DNA of 64,000 nt from Patiria miniata (Eukaryota; Echinodermata; Asteroidea; Valvatida; Asterinidae), in assembly GCF_015706575.1 (NCBI RefSeq), contig NW_024037056.1:12909176-12973175 (forward strand). The letters run 5' to 3'. Both the position numbers and the translations under genes were made by a program. Below, piece after piece: positions 34,401 through 40,045 of this stretch (position 1 is the first letter of the stretch; every line of letters begins with the position of its first letter). The notes under the pieces are model-generated. The model had not been told where the DNA came from. It worked only from the letters and a program-made list of their open reading frames with translations, and did no database searches.

Positions 34401-36472
34401 TTTAGTTCAAAAATTATGGAAGTCCCAACACCAAGAGATGCGATGAAGTGATGTGATGAAGTGGCTCTATTTTGGCCTGTATCTCCACATAGAAACTCCC
34501 GACAAACGACTCATTTAGCTTGATCGCATCACATATTCTCTGTGGTTTCATGCCAGGGAAGCCAGAGATAAACGCTGGCCTGATGGGCCATATTGGCTTG
34601 TGACAGACTTTACTTTTACTATTCCATAAAACCAGATGTAGGAATATATAGCAGCCACAAATGGATCCAAGTGGCACAAGAAAAGAGTTCTATTTTGATA
34701 TTGAAACTGGGACTTCTTTTTCTTATCCCCTGTCTGTCCCGAAGTAGAGCCTGTCGGACTGACCAAGCTGACAGAGGCTCACAAGAACGCCATCCGGGCA
34801 GTCCGGAAGATTAAGTATTTTGTGGCCCGGCGGAAGTTCAAAGAGGCGTTTCGGCCGTACGATGTCAAAGACGTTATCGAGCAGTATTCCTCAGGCCATG
34901 CTGATATGCTGGCCAGAATTAAAAGCCTTCAAGCAAGGTAAAACTTAGTGGGTTTTTTTGGGGGGTGCAGTTAGCAATGTTGTGGTTGAGTCCATCACAA
35001 GTCTATCACAAGTCCATCACGAGTCCCATCGAAAGTAAATCACAAGTCTCATCAATAGTCCTTTCTCACGTCCAGTCACAAGTAAAAGGAGATGAACAGT
35101 ATCAAAGGCGTGCTTTTTGTGACAATTTTGAATTGCTTGTGACTGGAATTGAGACTGGAGGACTTGTGATGACTTGTGATGAACTTGTGATGGACTTGTG
35201 ATGGACTTGTGATGGGCTTGTGATGGACTTGTGATGGACTTGAGATAAACTGTGATGGACTTGTGATGGACTTGTGATGGGCTTGTGATGGACTTGTGAT
35301 GGACTTGAGATGAACTTGTGATGGACTTGTGATGGACTTGTGATGGTCTTTTGATGGACTTGTAATGGACTTGTGATGGACTTGTCCACATTACTGTCAG
35401 TTAGGAAACCGTGGTTGGGAACTTCAATTTTTTTCCCTCAGTTGATTTACTCAATACCATAACTTCACATTCACATTTCATTGGTTTTTTTTACAATAAT
35501 TTGAAAATGATTTCACAGTCTTTAATGGATGCTTTTACTGACGATAATGATCACCAGGAAGCTTTTTCGTTTCCAAACTTTATCAAGTTTGATACAAGAA
35601 ATTCATTGCCTTGTTTTGGAGAGTGGCGAGTTGCAGGTTTACCTTTAAGAAAACGGCAAATTGTTTAGTTTGATTCTAAATGTTTATGTTTTACTGACAG
35701 GTTGGACAATATTTTGGGTAAACCAGGGCAGCCAGACAGAAGAGTGAAGGGCCGCGGAGGCAGCGACTTAGAACTCTTTGATCCTAGCATCAGCCTGCTA
35801 TCGCGCGTCGTCAAAGTGGAAAGACGGGTCACACTGATCGACCGCAAGCTTGACATGCTGATTGAACTCTACCGTGAAGAGCGGCACGGCAAGACGCAAG
35901 AGAGCCGCAGCGAGGAAAAAGACGACTCGCACGAGTCGGAACTGGAATCCGCGCCAAAAGGTTTCCGGAGAAGGGTGTGGAGCTCGAGCGCGCCACGCCC
36001 GCGGGAAGCGGGCCAGCGGCACGAATCGACAGACACTTCGTCGGCGACTTCCCCGGCAGACATTACCGGCGGCGTTGTAGTCACGCACAAATTAAAGACG
36101 TCGGACCCCAGTTTTGTGGAAGACGATACAAAAGAGATGGACGTGACGATCAGCACGTGCCCCCCGACAGATGCGCAGGCGCAACCCGGGGGCGCTGTAC
36201 TGTCCGGCCGGAAAACGCGACTCGGCAGCCAGACGCGAGACTCCGTTGAGGAAGGGGCGACCAAGGACAGTGAAGGATCCACCGCCGCAACTTCTGCGGA
36301 GCCCAAGAAATTGAGTCGGAGATGGAAGCGACCGGGGGGTGTTAGAATCCGGCCAGCCCGATCTGCCGAGTCGGTGAACGCCCCACAATCTGGGGACTCA
36401 GTTTCGTACAGTAGCGGACGACAGTCAAGCATGGGTAGCTTAGCTCCCGGCGAAGGCGAGACACGAATCTGA
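16319..36472 (+). CDS. KCNQ1: KCNQ1-like voltage-gated K+ channel, spliced, 5' incomplete
   Basis: The spliced exons (16319-16445, 21064-21239, 22023-22151, 26900-27010, 29294-29389, 30301-30395, optional 31799-31825, 33851-34065, 34748-34937, 35701-36472) give one frame of 645 residues. Order: S2, S3, S4 with spaced arginines (residues 68-85), S5, pore helix and filter TVGYGDK (148-154), S6 with [14 protein letters not shown], calmodulin-binding IQ helix ([13 protein letters not shown]), helix B ([11 protein letters not shown]), helix C ([14 protein letters not shown]), helix D and a long polar tail. Features favouring KCNQ1 over KCNQ2-5: WSAGCRS, HRQEL, WRCYAA, YFVA+KF and [12 protein letters not shown] channels conduct slow delayed-rectifier K+ current in the plasma membrane as PIP2-dependent tetramers. 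N-terminus and S1 (about 160 residues in the human protein) are not found and probably lie upstream. Confidence 0.95.
16446..17939. other. KCNQ intron, 5' part
   Basis: Intronic. A 55-bp block occurs twice near 16470-16530 and 16580-16635 (GGATATGGGTCATCA, then TTCTTGAC and AAATTCAATC), a local duplication just inside the donor side. The rest shows nothing recognisable. Confidence 0.5.
17940..18405. mobile_element. TTAA-type MITE, copy 1 (one end lost)
   Basis: It starts with TTAA followed by AGGCAATATACAACATTTGC. It is the reverse-oriented relative of the complete element at 24568-25088, sharing GGTTCCCTGACTT, AACGGGTACAAACCAGCTAG and TCTTGGTTTTT in the same order. The far end diverges after TTCTGAAAATT near 18405 and lacks the second TTAA, so this copy is truncated or decayed. 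Confidence 0.65.
18406..21063. other. KCNQ intron, 3' part
   Basis: Intronic. Two tandem copies of a ~123-bp block lie at about 18954-19076 and 19077-19190 (CTTAAAATAAACCGGCC, ATTCCTCGACTTGA, ATAGGCTCCCGGTC). No exon-like segment is supported. A poly-C run lies at 20980-20988 shortly before the S3-S4 exon. Confidence 0.5.
21064..21239 (+). CDS. KCNQ1: KCNQ exon, S3-S4 voltage sensor (176 nt)
   Basis: Acceptor CAG at 21061-21063, donor GTAGAA at 21240. It completes an Asp codon (G|AT) and encodes S3 ([14 protein letters not shown]) and S4 ([19 protein letters not shown]). S4 has positive residues at the canonical spacing, with Gln at the third position as in other KCNQ channels. The position that is His in human KCNQ1 (H240) is Arg here, as in KCNQ2-5. 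The 176-nt size equals human KCNQ2 exon 4 and the sum of human KCNQ1 exons 4 and 5 (79 + 97), as I recall them. Confidence 0.96.
21240..22022. other. KCNQ intron
   Basis: A 783-bp intron between the S4 and S5 exons. It contains the long-armed inverted-repeat element at 21565-21920 and otherwise nothing recognised. Confidence 0.6.
21565..21920. mobile_element. MITE-like element with ~60-bp inverted ends
   Basis: The left arm begins GGCAATTCACAGATGCAGTG and continues through CGCCACCAAGAGTTTGCCAT. The right arm is its near-perfect complement (GGCAAACTCTTGGTGGCGCA, then CTGCATTGTGAATTGCC, ending 21920). Arms are about 60 bp with only a few mismatches, around a 230-bp AT-rich centre. No unambiguous target duplication is visible, so the superfamily is open. 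Confidence 0.65.
22023..22151 (+). CDS. KCNQ1: KCNQ exon, S5 and turret (129 nt)
   Basis: Acceptor GCAG ending at 22022, donor GTAAGT at 22152. Phase 0 to phase 0. It encodes [20 protein letters not shown] (S5) and an acidic turret (EHENNPRD), then PDALWYGL at the start of the pore helix. The turret is slightly longer than in human KCNQ2 (126-nt exon by recall). Confidence 0.95.
22222..22400 (-). repeat. dispersed monomer of the TGACGTCA repeat family
   Basis: On the - strand this matches the 145-bp unit arrayed at 13065-13762 in the same order: TGATGACGTCATCATG, TTAAAGGTGCAT, CTACAGAACTACAAGGCC, GTATGTGCACATAC, GGGATGCGTTA, GTGACGTCATGATGAC. Sharing it between an array and a lone intronic copy shows that it is an interspersed element. 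Confidence 0.7.
22795..22880 (+). repeat. tRNA-like SINE head, sense
   Basis: It contains AGCAGGAGGTCGTGGGTTCG and AGTCCC with a B box GGTTCGAGTCC, preceded by GACTAGTTAGACATCTGCAC. It is the same family as the antisense blocks near 6900 and 8150. Confidence 0.5.
24033..24308. mobile_element. near-perfect palindrome, ~110-bp arms
   Basis: The left end reads GGCAGATAGG, then TTGTGCCTTTGATGATACAA, GCATGGCATTTGGCACA, AGAGTATGTCATGAGAAA and GGCTATAGGGCC. The right end is the complement of the same series with few differences. Only about 40-60 bp of unique centre remains. It looks like a small long-TIR transposon or a recent inverted duplication. A TSD is not evident. Confidence 0.75.
24568..25088. 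mobile_element. TTAA-flanked MITE, complete copy
   Basis: Flanked by TTAA on both sides (24568-24571 and 25085-25088). Inverted ends are AGGGAATATACATCATTTGC and the complement AGGGAAAATACAACATTTGC. TTAA target duplications are known for the piggyBac and Kolobok superfamilies. It has no coding capacity, so it is a non-autonomous derivative. A reverse-oriented relative is at 17940-18405. Confidence 0.75.
25089..26350. other. KCNQ intron, middle part
   Basis: AT-rich intronic sequence without a recognised exon or repeat. Confidence 0.4.
26351..26580 (-). repeat. SINE, antisense, 5' truncated (left of inverted pair)
   Basis: The complement runs from the head side (CCTTGGGCAAGCCACTTCAC, AGGAGTATAAATGGGTACC, AGCTGGGGAGTAACCTGC, GGCATCCC-like) to the tail (CTGATGGGCCACATTGGCTC, AAGACAGACTTTATT). 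It sits head to head with the next SINE, forming a long inverted repeat. The tRNA-like promoter is missing. Confidence 0.65.
26590..26872 (+). repeat. SINE, sense, ending next to the pore exon
   Basis: It has a B-box-like GGGTTTCAATCC (26628-26639), GGGCAAGCCACTTTACC, AGGAGTATAAATAGGTAGGC, AGCTGGGGAGTAACCTGC, GGCTGGCATCCC and the tail GGTGAGCCATATATTGGCTA, GAGACAGTCTTT. The tail ends about 28 bp before the pore exon at 26900. The branch-point region of that exon may therefore be SINE-derived. Confidence 0.65.
26900..27010 (+). CDS. KCNQ1: KCNQ exon, pore and selectivity filter (111 nt)
   Basis: Acceptor TGCAG ending at 26899, donor GTGAGC at 27011. Phase 0 on both sides, 37 codons. It encodes [20 protein letters not shown] and the start of S6 (FFALPA). 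The filter is TVGYGD, against TIGYGD in human KCNQ proteins. The 111-nt size is the same as the pore exon of human KCNQ1 and KCNQ2, by recall. Confidence 0.97.
27011..29293. other. KCNQ intron with short repeats
   Basis: Two copies of a ~55-bp block lie at about 27098-27150 and 27190-27243 (AGAATAATGAG, CCAACATTTGAGCAATTCA). The first is followed by TCGGCCTTGTAGTTCTGTAG, a scrap of the TGACGTCA repeat family. A G/C run lies near 27637-27645. An antisense SINE is listed separately at 29025-29175. No exon is supported elsewhere. Confidence 0.5.
29025..29175 (-). repeat. tRNA-like SINE fragment, antisense
   Basis: The complement contains GGGTGGCACAATGCGTAAAG, CGCTTGCCTCTCACCACC, a B box GGGTTCGATTCCC, and TTTTCTCCGGGTTTTCCGGT, a body motif of SINEs with a repeated CCGGTTTTCC block. 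It ends 119 bp before the S6 exon. Confidence 0.6.
29294..29389 (+). CDS. KCNQ1: KCNQ exon, S6 end and helix A start (96 nt)
   Basis: Acceptor CAG at 29291-29293, donor GTAGGT at 29390. Phase 0 to 0. It encodes [32 protein letters not shown]: the S6 gate and the first half of the calmodulin-binding IQ helix. The 96-nt size equals the human exon, by recall. Confidence 0.95.
29390..30300. other. KCNQ intron
   Basis: A 911-bp intron, nearly half of it occupied by the Deu-domain SINE at 29449-29876. The remainder is AT-rich and featureless. Confidence 0.6.
29449..29876 (+). repeat. Deu-domain SINE, near full length
   Basis: A tRNA-like head has an A-box-like TGGTCCAATGGTTA and B box GGTTCGAATCC (29504-29514). 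The central block reads CTTCGGATGGGACGTAAAGC, GTTAAAGAACCC, AACACTTATTGCTAAGAGAA, GGGGTTTGCCCCGGTGTTTC and TGGCC, matching the Deu core shared by SINEs of several deuterostomes. The tail is CGCTATATAAGACTCTGATA plus TTATT. A second copy lies at 38230-38480. Confidence 0.75.
30301..30395 (+). CDS. KCNQ1: KCNQ exon, helix A end (95 nt)
   Basis: Acceptor TTTGCAG ending at 30300, donor GTGAGT at 30396. It encodes [31 protein letters not shown] plus two bases (phase 2). WRCYAA completes the IQ motif and resembles KCNQ1. The loop after it is family-variable. Confidence 0.9.
30396..31798. other. KCNQ intron
   Basis: A purine-rich low-complexity block runs from about 31140 to 31510, including a run of about 14 G at 31395-31408. 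No conserved exon or known element is recognised. Confidence 0.5.
31799..31825 (+). CDS. KCNQ1: candidate 27-nt KCNQ microexon
   Basis: A good acceptor (TTTTTGTTTGTCAG, ending 31798) and a strong donor (GTAAGA, 31826) flank 27 nt without a stop. The size is a multiple of three, and both neighbours meet in phase 2. Inclusion gives [10 protein letters not shown]; skipping joins the flanking exons directly as N-SFRTNN. Either is in frame, so it would be an alternative cassette of nine residues in the variable helix A-B linker. No paralogue sequence confirms it. Confidence 0.55.
31826..33850. other. KCNQ intron with 23-bp minisatellite
   Basis: It contains the minisatellite at 32023-32404. Outside it, nothing is recognised. 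A tempting donor-like CAG-GTAAGA near 32470 has no convincing matching acceptor or frame. Confidence 0.5.
32023..32404. repeat. 23-bp minisatellite with TGATCA in each unit
   Basis: About 16 copies of GGTTGGCTCCACCCACTGAT plus CAC, with few variants (CAGTTGG, ACCACGG, AGGTAGC). Most units carry the palindrome TGATCA. Three units make 69 bp, which explains the long antisense open frame with a 23-residue repeat; that frame is not a gene. Confidence 0.9.
33851..34065 (+). CDS. KCNQ1: KCNQ exon, helix A-B linker (215 nt)
   Basis: Acceptor CCCGTGCAG ending at 33850, donor GTTGGT at 34066 (not the strict consensus). It encodes [35 protein letters not shown] and then an acidic and serine-rich stretch ending [10 protein letters not shown] plus one base. 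It contains basic-Ser sites (RLSIKRS) that could be kinase targets. G+C content is markedly higher than in the introns, as expected for coding DNA. Confidence 0.9.
34113..34277 (+). repeat. SINE body, interrupted (left part)
   Basis: It contains GGCAAGCTACTTCACC (twice), AGGAGTATAAACGAGTACC, AGCTGGAAAGTAACCTG and GGACTGGCATCCCATC, the same order as the SINE at 26590-26872. The body is cut after AGTAAATAT by the element at 34278-34536 and resumes at 34537. Confidence 0.6.
34278..34536. mobile_element. MITE-like element nested inside a SINE
   Basis: A perfect 32-bp inverted repeat bounds 259 bp. The left begins ATATGTGATGCGATCAAGCT and ends GAGTCGTT at 34309; the right is the exact complement at 34505-34536. 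It splits a SINE whose halves join properly when it is removed. Flanks read TATAT/ATAT, compatible with a TA or ATAT duplication. The superfamily is undetermined. Confidence 0.7.
34537..34622 (+). repeat. SINE tail, interrupted (right part)
   Basis: GGTTTCATGCCAGGGAAGCC, CCTGATGGGCCATATTGGCT and TGTGACAGACTTTAC correspond to the tail of the SINEs near 26.4-26.9 kb. It continues the body that ends at 34277. Confidence 0.6.
34748..34937 (+). CDS. KCNQ1: KCNQ exon, helix B and helix C (190 nt)
   Basis: It encodes [63 protein letters not shown] plus two bases; donor GTAAAA at 34938. RRKFKEA is the second calmodulin and PIP2 site, and YDVxDVIEQYSxGH starts the tetramer-assembly domain. The acceptor is a tandem AAGTAG: use of the upstream AG (34743-34744) instead of 34746-34747 would add one Val. 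Confidence 0.95.
34990..35387. repeat. foldback-like element B with 11-bp subrepeats
   Basis: A short left arm (CATCACAAGTC units, 34990-35085), a core (GAACAGTATCAAAGGCGTGC, 35094-35113), then a long right arm in reverse orientation (TTGTGATGGAC units, 35160-35387). This is the same 11-bp unit and core motif as at 5044-5745, but the long arm is on the opposite side. It fills most of the last KCNQ intron. Confidence 0.65.
35701..36472 (+). CDS. KCNQ1: KCNQ last exon, helix D and C-terminal tail (772 nt)
   Basis: Acceptor GACAG ending at 35700; the stop is TGA at 36470-36472. It encodes [47 protein letters not shown] (helix D coiled coil, residues about 415-440 of the visible protein), then about 200 residues rich in Ser, Glu, Arg and Gly with no recognised domain. 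Human KCNQ1 splits this region over several exons and has a shorter tail. The tail keeps a coding-like G+C content to the stop. Confidence 0.93.
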
Positions 36473-37844
36473 GAGACGACGCTACGTGACTGACACATCA
36501 CAGATGATTCCTCACTCACTGTGAGCGAATCTTACAAACCTTTTCCAGATTTTGCATTTTACCGTGTTTTGATGCTGAGTAACGTGAAAACGGCATGTAT
36601 ATTGGTGGTAGCGTAACGCGACAGACGTCTTTGATAAGTCAACGCAGCAAGCAAACGCCGCAATCCGACAGTGTATTCCAGCAGTTGTCTTCAGTATTAG
36701 AACAGCAGCAGCCCGCATCAAGGAAATAGATACTCAAGTGGAATTTTGTTTTTCAGGAAGCAGTGCTTTGGATTCAAAAAAAGCGGATTCAAAAAAGTTG
36801 CCTATGGAGTCATCATCATACAAAATACTGCCAAGAAAGAAGTGACATGAATACAATGTATATTGAAAATATATTTTTGTATTTCAAACGACAGCCATAT
36901 TTCAGCTGAAGAAGATGACTTGGTGCCACACAACTTTGGTACAAAAAAATATAAGGCAATTAAGGAAACTGGACAGAAAGCAGAATTTTGACCTCAACTT
37001 TTAGAGGTTGGGAGAGGGGCTTCAGCAAATGGGGAAGTTTTTGAAGAAACGTCGATTAAATACGAAGATCTTTTTAGGGTTCTGATCCCTCTGCAAAAAA
37101 ATGTGGATGAGTGCATTGCAACACTTTTTGACGAAGCTTTCGCCGTTCACCCAGGAACTAATCTTGACAACAAAATTGAAATCCGTTTTGAAACCACTTT
37201 TTCTATAACTCAAGCACTGTAAGCGTACAGCAAATTGTTAAATTCCAGGACTGTGCACTGAAATTTGTTTGTGCTTTCGCTGCTGGAACATTAAAAAAAA
37301 AAAAAACCTGCCATGGTCTTTCCTGTTTATTCTCAGTGACTTTTGTAAAACAAAAGAACTGAAGCACAATTGAGTAACGTAGTTTTCAGGGTCGGTGCTT
37401 TTTTAGAAAGTAATGCACCGCCGTTTTAACTTTGAAGTTAGAAGAACTGAGGAATGAAAAGCCTGAGAAATAAAAGCATGTAGTAAATTGTGGTACAACT
37501 GCAAGTCTTAAGGACAGAGTGCATGGACATATTTGCATGAGTAGCAGCTCGCTTTTTTTGATAGAGGGCAGTCCAAATTTACCATCTAGAATATACAAAC
37601 AACCCCAAGAACACATCACGTCATGTAGAGGAATTCCATTGCCTGTTATGATAGTTCCTCGGTATTGGCATGCATGAAAGAGTCACAAGAATGATTATGT
37701 TGCGAAAGAGGAGACAATTGCCGTCAAATGTACATGGTGACCAATGACTGCAATGATTTCAAAATGACTGTTTACAATGTGGTTCTTGGGTTTATATTGG
37801 CCTTTATATGAAGGTCTCAAAGGGCTTCACATTCAGTGTCGAGT
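36473..37844. other. probable KCNQ 3' untranslated and downstream sequence
   Basis: This follows the channel stop codon. AATAAA at 37469-37474 (in GAGAAATAAAAGC) is the clearest poly(A) signal candidate in the first kilobase. Others could lie farther on, so the transcript end is not fixed. No ORF of interest is present. Confidence 0.4.
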
Positions 37845-38036
37845 CGAGTTCACAAGTTCTTCCAAGTCCCTGCAAGTCCATCAAAAGTCCGTCATAAGTC
37901 TTTCAGTCTCAAGTCAAGTCACGAGCTATTCAAAGCGAATTGTTACAAAGTTGTTGTTCATCCCATTACTTGTGACTGGACTTATCAAAGGACTTGTGAC
38001 TGGACTTGTCAAAGGACTTGTGATGGGCTGGACTAC
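37845..38036. repeat. foldback-like element C
   Basis: The left arm has CAAGTCC, CAAGTCCATC and AAGTCCGTCAT units. The core is TATTCAAAGCG and GTTACAAAGTTGTTGTTCAT (37929-37966). The right arm, inverted, reads TTGTGACTGGACTTATCAAA and GGACTTGTGATGG. Both arms are short and of similar length, making this the most compact copy of the family. Confidence 0.6.
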
Positions 38037-38059
38037 AACACATTTCACAAGTATTAGCC

Positions 38060-38190
38060 CTGTTCATCAGGCCATGCGACTAGTTCCCTGCAGCAGCCTC
38101 AGATCTTAAGTGGAGAGAGGCGGTTGTAGTAAAGGGCCTTGCCCAAGAACACAAGCCCATGTTTCCGTCAGAGTTCAAATCCGCATACAC
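38060..38190 (-). repeat. SINE fragment, antisense
   Basis: AAAGGGCCTTGCCCAAGAAC matches the complement of the TTGGGCAAGG module of the SINEs at 862-1230 and 26.4 kb. It is a short, diverged fragment. Confidence 0.4.
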
Positions 38191-38229
38191 GAATCTCCAC
38201 CTTATCTTCTAAACTTCGTCTTCTTAAAA

Positions 38230-38480
38230 GGTCTTGGGCATTAGCAAAACTCTGGTGTTTCTGATCAGCAGAGTGTGGGTTTGAGTCTTGGTTTTGACAC
38301 TTGTGTCCTTAAGCAAGACACTTAATCGTTATTGCCTTATCCTTCGGATGGAATGTAAAACCATAGGTCCTGTGTGTTGTGTAATACACGTTAAAGAACC
38401 CGGTAACACTTGTCCCAAAGAGAAGGGGTTTGCCCCGGTGTTTCTGGCAGGGTGTTTAATTTATACTCGTACATTTGAGG
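38230..38480 (+). repeat. Deu-domain SINE, second copy (tail lost)
   Basis: It has CTTAAGCAAGACACTTAATC, CCTTCGGATGGAATGTAAAA, GTTAAAGAACCCGGTAACAC and AGAGAAGGGGTTTGCCCCGG then TGTTTCTGGC, in the same order as 29449-29876. The B box is decayed (GGTTTGAGTCTTG), and the CTATATAAGACTC tail is missing. Confidence 0.7.
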
Positions 38481-39839
38481 CTGCACTTCCAACGAAGGAA
38501 GTCAACTTACCTCCACTCCCTGTTCTGAAATAGACCCATGCCCTGAAATTCCAGACCTGCTACTGATGAGAATATGGCTACCCAAGTGTGTGCAGGCATT
38601 TCTGCCATATACCGGTGCTGACATTTTTGTGTTGTCCTGATTAATTGTTTCACCTGCTAGCTAAGTCTCTCCCGAGTTTAGCTACCACGTGAAGCGAGCA
38701 CACTGAGTAACCAGTTATGGTGGATTTGCCTTTATTGGTAAAGCTAGATTTTGTAGAAATACTTTAATACAACTCACGAATACCAACTCTTGCTTTTGAA
38801 GCAAAAACTCAAATGGCTGATTAAAATATACACAAAGTATGTGATAATAATGTGCATACAAGCTAATATTGTTACAAAAAAATATGACATTGTACAGTAG
38901 TGCTTTTGTTTTTATTTTGACGTAATGAAATTTTCTTCTAGTAAGAACAGTATACAGATTTTTAAAAAAGGTGCCAAGGTATTTCATATTTTTACTTTTT
39001 GCGTATGGTGTGTTTATGAGATACAATAAGATCTTCGGAGAGTATTACTTTCAAGTATACAGAAATTTGGCAACGGTTGAAAAGATGACCAATACTTGTG
39101 TTGTTATTTCGTGACCAACTATTTACTGTTATTATTTAGTAGTATAAATCTCTTCAGAATTTTTCAGAAATTGTTGAATGGTGTGTGTTCTGATAACATT
39201 CTCTGACTGACGTACAAGAAAAGCTTTTTGCCAAAGTTTAGGTAAATTGGTAATTGTGTGACTAAGCTAGAATAGGCATAATGCAAGGATAAAAAGGGGT
39301 GTGGTCAAAGACAATACAAAATGATTTAGGGATAGACAATTTAAATTTTCTGAGGTGTAAGTAATTTTCTAAAATCGGTCAAGTCAATTTTTCAGGTTGC
39401 AATCCCGAGGGAACCAGTCCTGCGTCTTTTGCTCAAAGTTAATTATTCATTTTTGTTGTTTACAGTTTTTATTTTTAAAATCTTCAGGGATGTGCACCCT
39501 CCTACAGTTGCCTAATTTCAGGCTTTTTATTCAAATTGTGAATAACAATCATTGGTTGCACCACGAAGTGACGGATCATCGATGGATTTTGTGTACACAA
39601 TGCGTCACTCCGTGATGTGACCGACAACATAATTGGCACCATACGCGTGTGCATACTTTTCCTAGCTTTATATCTCAAATTTTCAGGCAAAAATGCCAGA
39701 GTCCACTTTGAACATCCCTGCATTTAATATTATGCCCCAATTTCTCAAAGATTCACGTTTGATTGATACATTCCATTGTATTCAAAATCCCATTTTTGGC
39801 TTGCCAGCAGGAATCAAAGAGCAATTTGTAATCATAAAT

Positions 39840-40045
39840 CGTCATAAGCTGTCACAAGCCATTGCAAGCCAGGTGACAGGTCAGGTGACAGGTCAGGTGA
39901 CAGGTCAGGTGACAGGTCAGGTGTCAGGTCAGGTGACAAGTCAGGTGACAAGTTATTCAACTGTACTTTAACAAAGGCATTCTTTTGTCATTTGTCCCCT
40001 GTTACTTACGACTTGACTTTTAATGGACCCAGGACTGACTTGCTC
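39840..40045. repeat. foldback-like element D with 12-bp subrepeats
   Basis: The left arm is a 12-bp variant (CAGGTGACAGGT, about seven copies, 39860-39950). The core is TTATTCAACTG and TTAACAAAGGCATTCTTTTG (39951-39988), and the right arm is inverted and decayed (TTACGACTTGACTTTTAATG). The core aligns with those at 5.6, 35.1 and 37.9 kb. Confidence 0.5.

Noticed and set aside
35798..36519. - strand frames of 96, 216 and 98 codons
   Set aside because: Complement of the G+C-rich last channel exon; the + frame continues a conserved protein through correct splice phase.
5044..40045. CRISPR array
   Set aside because: Repeats are 11-34 bp, contiguous and without spacers, in animal DNA with introns.
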